Part shown: one piece after another, positions 1 to 33,200 of the stretch | Position numbering within the stretch: the first letter of the stretch is position 1 | How the letters are laid out: each line of letters begins with the position of its first letter | DNA from: Ascidia mentula | Lineage: Eukaryota; Chordata; Ascidiacea; Phlebobranchia; Ascidiidae | Assembly (NCBI GenBank): GCA_947561715.1 | Contig: OX387198.1 | Location: 6,882,001 to 6,946,000, forward strand | Length of the DNA: 64,000 nt | Direction: 5' to 3' | Notes under the pieces: generated by a model | Databases searched by the model: none | What the model saw: the letters and a program-made list of their open reading frames with translations, nothing else | What the model was told of the DNA's origin: nothing | Position numbers and translations under genes: made by a program

Positions 1-41
1 CTTAAAACTCCTTTAACCCTATATCGTCCTTCTTGTCGCAG

Positions 42-10255
<10,214 letters not shown>

Positions 10256-13199
10256 CTGCTCCCCACCAGATCAACTCCACATCCCAGCACCAAACAACAA
10301 TAAAAAAGCACGCAAGAAGCAAAAATAGCACGGAAGACGGCAGCGTTCCCTAAATTTTTGTATCGTCAAAAGCTAACCTATTATCTGAGTAGGACAATTT
10401 TTCTTTTTTGTGACTCGACAGTCGCTTATGAGTCAATGGTTTTTAGTGGCCTCCGCTTCTGTGACTCTACTACAACTGTTTGTCGTTTTATTTCGTAGAA
10501 AAATGTGCTCCCGCAGTGGTTACAGTGGTCGTTCGGTGTCTTGTTCTGCTGTATGCGCCCGCACATTAATATATATATTGTCCACATGTATTTTACACGT
10601 TGGTTGGGTTGCGCACATTTTCTGAAGCCCGCAGTGGTAATGTAGTCTCCTGATTGCTGCTTTTCAAGACACGAAGACGAAAAAAATGAAAGTTTCCTCT
10701 ATTTAAAAAAGGGCTACTTAAATTTCATAAAATTGAAAACTGCTAATTGAATTTGCAAAATATTGTGTGTGCAGATTTGCAGCTATTGCAAAAATCATTC
10801 GATATATTGCCCTAAACTATGCTTTCAGAGGCGAACAGACGAAACAACTGCGGAAGCTGCTTTCAACCCTAATTTCAATCAAATTTTCCTAAAGTTATTA
10901 CCACCGTATTCGCGGGGTCGGTTTTGTCCATTTTGAAACGACTGTCGTTACGTCTTTCCACACGCACGTCCCTATTTTGCTCCCCTAATTTCCCTGACTT
11001 GTTCGATTGTAAAAACACGGTTACTGTACCTCCCGTACCTTTTCAAGCGGCCTCAAAAGCTCCAATGTAACTTGCAGTTCACACCCCTGTTTAAGCTTAT
11101 TTATGCGTTCGTTGTTTTTCGTCATTGTAAGGCACTGTATGTGCTGGTGACTTCAAAGTAGGCTATATTATATCACGCCGCTCCCATGGCATGTTCACGT
11201 TCGTTGCGTGTTGTCGTTTTTTGTTGTGAGTTTCCCCGACGTTAAAAACTTCGGCTCTTTAGCACCACCTGCCGTCTTTTGTTATAGGTGTCTTACGCTC
11301 ACCCGACTCCTTGTGTTTCGTTCTGCTCCCAAAGTTTTAATTTTCGATTTGCGTGATTGCAATAAACTGGACTGGACTTCAGGCGGACTTTGTGTAATTC
11401 TTGGAACTAAAAGTTACAATGAAAAGATTGAATGGCAATAGCCACAGTAAAATCATATAGTTTTGTTCACACGCTCTGTGAGCCCAAACTTATCGGCTTG
11501 GTTAGACTTTGACTAGTTAAAATATCAAGTTACTTCACAGCACTGATAATGAGCACAGCAGTGTTCGAAACGTTTGCTTCTGATGATTGGCTTTGGCCTT
11601 TCTATCTCCTTAAAATATCAACTTCTTCAACATAATCTACCTTCGCAAACAATAGCATTGACCTTCTCAGTATTTTAAAAAGCACGTTTACTACAAGATC
11701 TTGCAATGAAATGACGTTTTGTGAAAAAGGCGCCGTTGGGAAAAATTAGGCCCCATATCAGTATTTAGATGAAACAATTTCTTGGGTGGGAAATTCCCTT
11801 ATTCATCCCGTCTCCATCAATAACACTTCAGTTACGTAATAAATTAATCCGTGATGCGTGGGTGTCAACTTTATGGTTGAATGAGCCCAGATGCGCCGGC
11901 TGTTGCTAAGGCGATGTGATGTTTTTTTGCCCAATGCAACTGCAATCATTTTTCTTTATTTTCCTGATACTGGTGTTCAAAGTCACAGGCTACAGCAATT
12001 GAATTTAATGGTTTAAAACATAATGTTTCACGTTGAAGTTTATTGAAATAGTTTTAAAAAATAATTTCGCCTGCACGGAGATCATTAGTTTCGATTTTTC
12101 ATCTATTTAAAAAACTAATTCACTTTAACGTAGAACATTTTGTTTCAAGCAAATAAGTTCATCTCTAGATTTTTCTGCATTAGTGGAACCAGTCTTGACA
12201 CAGTAATTGCTTTTGGCAAACAAGCGAAAAATGGGTATGTTTATCAATGCAAATAACTTTGAAAGCTTGATTTCTTTTATTTAATATTGAGATAGGGTCT
12301 GCAACATTCCCAAACGCAAAACATTTCTCATAAGTTTACCGATAAAAATTCGGTTGCTATAAATAATTTGATCCGAAAACGAAGAGAAAATATTTTACGT
12401 ATAGTCAGTAAACGTAGTGCTCAATGCATTGTTATAACTGCGGGGTATACGGCTATTGCGTTGTACACTGACGTTTGCTTTAGACGCTCATTGAAAGGAT
12501 TTTGTCTATTTTTAACTTTAACCTTTACGTAACCTGCGTAGTGAAGACATGACCTTTGAGTCAACTCTTTCCCAAGGCGTATGGGATCATTTGTAACATT
12601 TGTAACGAAACAAGTAACGAATTAAAGCACATGAAAGAAAGTCTGTATAGATATTAAATAGGAATTACGTTAATCGTTTATCCGCGTTGCAGGTTATTTC
12701 ACAAACTGAAAACATGCGTAGTAACCTCCAAAAACGATTTTTTTGTGTTAAACTCAAAAGTGTTGTATGATTTCTATGCTGTATGAAATCACATCAATAA
12801 AACAAAACACACGAACAAGTCGGTTTCGTCAAAAACTCTCTCAAACACAGTTTGTTAAACAGTAGAATGTAGGACAGAGTATGAGTTTTAAACTTATTTA
12901 TAATCATTGCTTTCCAAAAAAGTTCGTTAAACAGTATAATGTAGGACAAGGTAAAATTGCTATGACCACAATTCACACACGTTTGCTCTGTCATGTTGGG
13001 TTGCGGAAGATTTTGAATACATTTACGACGAATTTTAGACCCAAACAGTGGAATGCGATCAAGACGATTTTGCATAAAATGTTAAAAAAAGTTGTTGTCA
13101 TTGATAACTGCATTTTGGATCAAATATGCAATGCGATCCGAAATAAAGTTGGTTGCGTAACTCTGCGTGCAAATTTTGCCCCCAACTGCGTAAACCTCG
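10256..13199. other. 3' UTR and intergenic DNA after SERCA copy 1
   Basis: No gene is recognised. AATAAA occurs at 10299-10304, 44 nt after the stop. A second candidate poly(A) signal lies in a block at about 11284-11398 that seems identical to 20804-20918 and contains gcaataaactgg. The whole stretch is a diverged copy of 19953-22800, with small insertions and deletions. AT-rich, with no long open frame of coding character. Confidence 0.6.
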
Positions 13200-13413
13200 A
13201 AGTGCAAAGGGTCGACAACTGACCTTTTGTCAGCGCTAAAGTTATCGTACGATGTCGGTCATCGTCACCTTCGCAGACTCAGCGGGTCGCACGGTCAGCC
13301 AGTTGCTATTAGTTCGGTATATAAACACCCTGCCGTCCACCACGAAGTCATCAGTTGCCTTGGTCATCCAACCAATGTACAGCGAACAGCAGCACAGCAA
13401 GCGAAGAATAAGA
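13200..13413 (+). promoter_or_regulatory. Probable promoter and non-coding first exon of SERCA copy 2
   Basis: TATATAAA at 13318-13325 sits in a block of roughly 200 bp that is almost unchanged upstream of copy 3. E-box-like sites CAACTG (13216-13221) and CAGTTG (13300-13305) flank the region before the TATA box. A start near 13350 is expected. A donor-like GTAAAA at 13414 (GTGAGA in copy 3) and an acceptor (tactgtgcag) ending at 13614 suggest a 5' UTR intron before the ATG at 13695. The TATA box and conservation are seen; the start site and UTR intron are inferred. Confidence 0.55.
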
Positions 13414-13694
13414 GTAAAATAGTCGTGAAGTACGAATGATTATGGCCCTGTGGTGACACTAAGATTCGCTATAGACTTGCTTAGTTCTCAAAGCATATTC
13501 ATTCTGCCGCATAATCCCAATTAAAAAGTCCATCGGATTCCATCTGTAGATTATAACAGTCAGCTATTTCTGACTTCCAAAATCACAAGAAAATTTTGTA
13601 TTTGTTACTGTGCAGTTGGTATAAGACTCGTAGGGTTTTCAGCCAGCTTTTGGAAAACAGATTTGTCAAGTACAAGATACGCAGCATCTTCACC

Positions 13695-19952
<6,258 letters not shown>

Positions 19953-22799
19953 CTGCTCCCCACCAGATCAACTCCACATCCCAGCACCAAACAACAATAA
20001 AAAAGCACCCAAGAAGCTAAAATAACACGAAAAACGGCAGTGTTCTCAAATTTTTGAGCATTTTCAAAAGCTAACCTATTTTCTGAGTAGGACAAAAAAA
20101 AATCTTTTTTTGTGACTCGACAAACGCTTGTGAGTCGATGTTTTTTGGTGGCCTCCGCTTTTGTGACTCTGTTTTGTCGATATGTTTCGTAGAAAAACGT
20201 GCTTCCGCAGTGGTTACAGTGGTCGTTCGGAGTTTTGTTCTGCTATATAACCCCGCACATTAATATATACATTGTCCACATGCATTTGACACGTTGGTTG
20301 GGTCGATTTTTCTGAAGCCTGCAGTGGTAATGTAGTCTCCTGATAGCTGCTTTTCAAGACACGAAGGCAAAAAAGTGAAAGAACTGAATTTCCTCAATTT
20401 AAAAAAGTGCTACATAAATTTAATAAATTGAAAACTGCTAATTGAATTTCCAAAATTTTGTGTGTGCAGGTTTGCAGCTATTGCAAAAACTATTCTGTAT
20501 ATATTGCCCTAAACGATTCTCACCGAGTCGTACAGACGAAACAACTGCGGAAACTGCTCTCAACCCCCATTTCAGTCAATTTATTACCACCCATTTTGAA
20601 ACAACTGTAGTCACGTCTTTCCATATAAACGCCCTATCTCTGGTCCCCTAATTTCCCTGACCTTTTCGATTGTAAAAACACGGTTACTGTACCTCCCGTA
20701 CCTTTTTAAGCGGCCTCAAAAGCTCCAATGTAACTTGCATTTCAAACCCCTGCTTTAGTTTTTTCAAAACATCGGCTCTTTAGCCCCACCTGCCGTCTTT
20801 TGTTATAGGTGTCTTACGCTCACCCGACTCCTTGTGTTTCGTTCTGCTCCCAAAGTTTTAATTTTCGATTTGCGTGATTGCAATAAACTGGACTGGACTT
20901 CAGGCGGACTTTGTGTAATACTCGGAACTGATAGTTGACATGGACAAATCAGAGTAGCAAGAGAGTGCAGTAAAAACCACATGTCGTTTAATTTTATTTA
21001 CACGCTCTGCTTATCGCCATAGTTAGACTTTGACGAGTTCAAATATCAAGTTACTTCGCAGCACTGATTATTAGCACAGCAGTGTTCGAAACGTTTGCTT
21101 ATTATATTTAGCATATTAGCTTTGTTTTTTCTATTCCGTTAAAATATCAACTTCTTCAACATAATCCACTTTCGCAAACATAACCGACAAGCGTGACCTT
21201 CTCAGTATTTTAGAAAACACTATTCAAGCTCTCGCAAAATAAAGACGTTTCAAGAAAACAGCGCCATATGGAAAAACTAGCTGCCATTATTTGCAGTAGC
21301 GGCCCCATGTCAGTATTTATAAAAAAAAATCTTGTTTGGGAAATGCCCTTCACCATCTCCTCTCTGTCATAATACCTAAGTTACGTAATAAATGAATCCG
21401 TGACGCATATGTGCCAATTTTATGGTTGAATGAGCATAGACTATAGGGCTGTGGCCTGTTGCTAAGGCGATGTAAGACTTTCTGAAATCAATTTAAAACG
21501 TTGATGTTCTCTGACCATTTTTTTAATTTTCTTGTTACTGTTGTTTACAAGACATAGGTCAAACACAAGTAACAGGCCACAGCAACTGAATATAATGGTT
21601 TAAAACAAAATAGTTCACTTTCAGTTCACAAAGTCGCAAAGTCAAATAGTTCACAAAGTCAGTTAGTTTATTGAAATAATTAAAAAAATGATTGGTTTCT
21701 GACCATTTAATTAAACTAGTTAACTTCAACGTAAAACACTTGTTTCAAGCAAATAAATTCACATCTCAATTTTAATATATTGTTATAGCTGGTATAAGAA
21801 CAATGCGCAATCAACTGTTGGATTCTGCAGTATTTATTGAACAAGTCTTACCGCAGCAATTTCTTTTGGCAAACAAGCAAAGAAATAACTTTGTAAAAGA
21901 GGATAACATTGAAAGCTTGATTTCATGGGTTTAATGCTGAGATGGGGTCTGCAACATTCCCAAACGGAACACATTACTCAAAGGTTTACCGATAAAAAAC
22001 TCAGTTGTCATAGTTACTTTAATCTGAAAACAACGAGAAAATATTTTACATGTAGTCCCATAAACGTAGTGCTCAATGCATTCTTATAACTGCTGGGTAT
22101 ACGGCTAGTGTGTTCATTGAGGCTTGCTTTGGGCGCCCATTGGAAGGATTTTTTCTATTTTTAACTTTAACCTTTACGTAAACTGCGTAGTGAAGACATG
22201 ACCTTTGTGTCAACTCTTTCCCAAGGTGTATGGGATCATTTGAAGTAACGAAAGCACATGTAAGAAAGGCGGTGTAGAAATTAAATGGGAATTATGATAA
22301 TTGTTTATCTGCGTGGCAGGTTTTTGCTAAAAGTGAAACGTGAAACAACGTAGTATCCTCCAAACACGAATTTTTTTGTTGACCTCAAACTTGTTGTATG
22401 ATTTCTATGTTGTATAAAATCCCATAAATAAAACAAAACACACAAACAAGTCGGTTTCGTCAAAAAACACAGTTTGTTAAACAGTAGAATGTGGGACAGA
22501 GTATGAGTTTTAAACTTAATTATAATTATTGCTTTCCAAAAAGGTAAAATTGTTATGACCACAATTCACACATGTTTGTTCTGCCATGTTGGGTTGCGGA
22601 AGATTTTGAATACATTTACGACGAATTTTACACCTAAACAGTGGAATGCGATCAGAACGATTTTCCAATGTCGATGGACGAAATGATGCCTATAATATAA
22701 AAAAAAATGTCATTGATAATTGCATTTTGGATCAAATATGCAATGAAATCCGAATTGAATTTGGGTGCGTAAATCCGCGTGCAAATTTTGCCCCCAACC
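19953..22799. other. 3' UTR and intergenic DNA after SERCA copy 2
   Basis: Diverged duplicate of 10256-13199, with the same order of blocks: the caaacaacaataaaaaagca poly(A)-like site at about 19991-20010, the identical block at 20804-20918, and AT-rich filler with small indels. No gene recognised. Confidence 0.6.
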
Positions 22800-23031
22800 T
22801 CGAAGTGCAAAGGGTCGTCAACTGACCTTTTGTCAGCGCTAAAGATATCGTACGACGTCGGTCATCGTCACCTTCGCAGACACAGCGGGTCGCACGGTCA
22901 GCCAGTTGCTATTAGTTCGGTATATAAACACCCTGCCGTCCACCACTAAGTCATCAGTTGCCTTGGTCATCTAACCAAGGTACAGCGAACAGCATTACAG
23001 CAAGCGAAGACAAAATTGGGCTTTAGTCAGA
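22800..23031 (+). promoter_or_regulatory. Probable promoter and non-coding first exon of SERCA copy 3
   Basis: TATATAAA at 22921-22928, with the same E-box-like sites and downstream sequence as copy 2. The candidate donor is GTGAGA at 23032, with an acceptor (tgctgtgcag) ending near 23220 before the ATG at 23300. Near-identity with 13200-13413 suggests shared expression, possibly in muscle (inference from the gene family and E-boxes). Confidence 0.55.
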
Positions 23032-23299
23032 GTGAGATAGTCGTGAATACGAACGATTGTGGCCCTGCAGTGACGTTAAGATTTGTTGATTGTGTAAATT
23101 GCTTAGTGATTCTGCCGCATAGTCCGAAATTAAAAGTCCATCGGATTCCATCTGTAGATTATAACAGTCAGCTATTTTTGATTTAAAAACTACAAGAAAT
23201 TTTATTTTATTGCTGTGCAGTTGGTATAAGACTCGTAGAGTTTTCAGCCAGCTTTTGGAAAACAGTTTTGAGAAGTACAAGATACGCAGCATCTTCACC

Positions 23300-29186
<5,887 letters not shown>

Positions 29187-30214
29187 ACAAAGACCGACGC
29201 CATCCCATTCACATTCAACCCAACTGCTTGAAATCTTTTCTTTGATTTGTTGTTGTTTCATTTCTAAATTATTGTTGATCGTCTTGTGCGACAGTGAAAA
29301 CGAATTACTTTAAATAAATACTTGACGCAAACAGTAAAGAAGTTCTGCTTCGGTATTGTTGCGAAAGGAAATTCAGACAGCCCACTTTTGTTAGTTGTTG
29401 GTTTTGGTTAGGATATTGGCGTCTGGCGCTTTACATCCTTTTCGGCGTGGCCGCAGAACAATGATACGAAAAGGAATTGTGATGACATTTTCCTGGGCAC
29501 CAAAGAGATTATTTTTCCGTTTCCACGACAACGGTTCTATTAACAGTGAACGCAGCCCAGAACCGAAAGGAGTCCGTTCAACTTCAGGTCTCGCGACAGA
29601 TGTTTTTATGCGCTCATACAAATTTTAGGGCGCAGTGCCGGGATTTTGAATACAATAGATTTCTCAGTTGTGCTGTTTGCCAGAAACCTTTGTGTGGTTA
29701 CAATGGCGTATTAATTTTTTTCTTTCGGTTGTCGGCTGAAACTTGAGTTGAGTTGGAAAATAAAATGACAAATGTACTTGTGCGTACATGTCATATGGAG
29801 AAACAAAGTTCCGTTTAAATACAAAGAGTGACGCGCATGTACTCTAGAGTTAAACGGAAGTTTTTGTGTTGCTTTTACCGTGGGAAGACGTAGAAGACGT
29901 AAATACACTTACTCATTCAGGCGTTGGAAAGACTGTTCGGGCAGTTTCCTGCATAGGCCTATAATTTACGTGTACAATATCAACAGTATACCATTTAAAG
30001 AATATACAAGTGTCCTGCCTTGCGTCTATCAAGGAAAATGGTTAAAGCGATTCAAGGTCGACGGAATATTTATATAAATTAGTTGTTAGTTGTTTCAAGC
30101 AGCAATAGTGAGTTTAAAATGTTTTTGAAGTCAATTACCAGCTTTTTTTCTGCACAGAACATAGTTTTTTACCTCTAAGGGCACACATCGTAAATCTATA
30201 AGAAACCAGTAACA
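29187..30214. other. SERCA copy 3 3' UTR and PLAC8-A upstream region
   Basis: About 1 kb without a supported gene. It holds the likely poly(A) signal of SERCA copy 3 (29313-29318). Short open frames around 29395-29630 lack family resemblance. The last 200 bp should contain the PLAC8-A promoter and 5' UTR, but no TATA box is obvious. Confidence 0.5.
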
Positions 30215-33200
30215 ATGGCTGTTAGTCCAGTAAGTTGCCTTTGCATAGTTAAGCATGTTTAATGCGACTGACATAATTGCATTCAAAGGCATTCCAGAGT
30301 GTCACATACACTTCTCAACCCCCACCGGTGACAACCCAGCCCATGGTGCAAACAACTATAATCACCCAACAACCTTCTATGCTCAAGGGCTGGAGCAGTG
30401 GTCTTTGTGACTGTTTCAACGACATGAAAAGCTGTAGGTTAAATAATTATTAGCTGTAAAAGTTTTCGTTAAAGCTCACAGAGTACATTGTTCGAAAGGT
30501 TGCTGCACATTTTTCTGTTTTCATTTCTACTTTGCTTGCATTGCTGCCCGCATGGGAGAAAACTGCTGCGTGGGATGTTCCGGTGAACCTGCTGGCTGTG
30601 TTCCAGGAGGCCATCTGGCTATGAGATCAAGATTTCGAGGCACTCACGGAATTTCAGTAAGTTTTACACAACCTAAAGTTCGAACATTAAAAAATGTTTT
30701 AATTTAATTGCAACATGCGTATGTGTCGGGAAAAAACGAAAAGCGTTCAGACATTATGATGTCTATACAAGTGCGAATTACATACGTCATGCTTGACTGC
30801 CCAAAAAGGTCAAAATAAGGCCTGGAGGTAGTTTCAAACTTGAGGTATGTGGTAGAAGCTTGATTCTCGCCTTTAGGCATTTAATTAGGCTTTGATGCTC
30901 GAAGGAAATGGATTTACCGATCCACGAAGGTATATGGGTTTGGGCTAAACATGCCAGCCATGTGTGGTGTCCGGCGAGAATCGTTAAAGTGTGCGAAAAT
31001 GGCGAGGTTGATATCAGCACATTGGCTGGTGAACAGAAACATGTATCACGTAAAGACTTGCATTCGGTGGCATCATGGAACTGCATGGACGAGGAAATGC
31101 AAAGCGAATATTTTCATTCAGATTTGTCCAAGATGACGTCCTTGACAACACCGGCAGTCCTTTATTCTCTGAGGGAGATGTACAACTGTGGAGTGTTTTA
31201 CCGTAAATTAGGTGCTAGTACGGTGCTTGCAATTAACCCCTTTCAAGAGGTAAATGATATGTTTAGCAAGAAGAAGATAACTGCTTATCACAGTTCGTCA
31301 ACTGTTGAACTGTCAGCTATGCCTGCTCACATATTTTCTGTCGTTGAAAAAGCTCGAAGGGACATGCTTCACAGTGTAGGACAAACCAATCAGTCTATCA
31401 TTATTAGTGGAGAAAGTGGTGCTGGAAAAACCTGGACTGTTTCCTGTTTGATGCATTATCTTACCTTTGTTGGAATCGACAGCAACAACAACGAAGATGC
31501 CGAAATTAATGATGTTTTGTGTGATTCATTGGACTTGTCTTTTACTGCACACCATCGCATTGAGAAAAGGATTTTAAGTTCAAATCCAATCCTGGAAGCC
31601 TTCGGCAATGCTGCGACCCCAAGAAATCATAACAGCAGCAGGTTTGGGAAATATATTCAGTTGCAATACAACCGGACAGGTAGTATTGTTGGTGCCGCGT
31701 TGCAGATATATTTGCTTGAAAAAACAAGAGTGGCGAGAAAAGATGCTTTTGAAAGGACTTTTCATATTTTTTACCAAATGCTATATGGTGCTTCGCAAGA
31801 ACAAAAAGTTAGGTGGTGCTTTATAGACAATGAAGCTGGTGACAACTTAAATGCAAACAGCAATGTTGAACTACACTATTTGCATTCCTCGAACCAGGAC
31901 GATGATGAGTCAGAAAAAAAGACAAACTTTATGGAAACTGCACATGCATTTCGAATAACACAAAATGCCATGTCAGCGATTGGTATTTCGGCAGATACAC
32001 AGATGCACATTTTTACTATTTTATCAGCAATTTTGCACTTGGGTAAAGTAAAACTGGAAGGCAGTGATGATTTTAATGACCCTTGTGTCCCAGACAAGGA
32101 CTGCCACAAGCACCTGAAGTATGCTGCCTGTCTGATGGCTGTGCCCATTAATAATCTGGTCCAAGCCCTCACAGTAAGACACATTGAAGCTGGAAAACTT
32201 CGCAAGTCAAAGCGCAGAAGCATAGTGAAGAAGGCTTGTACCCAACAAGAATGTGCTGCAAGGTTGGAGGCATTGATGAAGTCGGTTTATGAAATAATTT
32301 TTTATTGGGTGGTGGAACAAATTGTGAGTGACATTGCTGCCCCTTTAAATGAGGCACATAGTTTTATCGGCTTGCTTGATATATATGGTTTTGAAAGTTT
32401 CCAACAAAATGGACTTGAGCAGCTTTGTATTAACTATGCAAATGAAAAACTTCAGCATTACTATGTAGAAAACTTCCTTAAACTCCAACAAGAAGAACTA
32501 AGTCAAGAAGAAATTTGCTGGGACATGTCTGAGTTGGTAGAAAAGGTGGCCTGCCTGCAAGTCCTTGAATCTCCCCAGTCCAGTCTGTTTGCTTTGGTTA
32601 ATGAAGAATGCAGACTTAACAGATCTACAAATGCGGTGCAGCTAATGAACAGAGTATTCCAGTCCTTCCCCAAAAACAAGTATGTAACAAGATCAAGTCA
32701 AACATTGCCCTGTTTTGTTGTTAGCCATTATGCTGGAAGGGTTGGATACACCACAAATCAGTTAATCTCAAAGAACAAAGATGAGCTCCCATCTGAAGTG
32801 GTCGAATTGTTGCTTGGAAGTGAAAATGCATTTTTAAAGTCTCTTTTTATGGCAAGGTATCCTGAATGTAAAGTTGTACACCAGCCCAAACGTGGAAAGG
32901 GCAACCAGACTGTTTTAGTACAATTTAAGAAGTCTTTGGATAGTTTGCTGAAAACAATGAAGACGACTAACTGTCATTACATAAGATGTATTAAGCCAAA
33001 CCAAGAATCAGTGCCCAAAAAGTTTGATTCCATGCATGTTGTGGACCAATTAAAGTCCTCCGGAATCATTGAAACTATTCAGATATGTGGATATTTTCTT
33101 CCGTACAAAATGACATACCTTAATTTTCTCAATCAGTTCCTATTTTTGCTGGAAAGAGAGGATGCCAAGTTAGCGAATGAAAATCCACAGTATTATTCGA

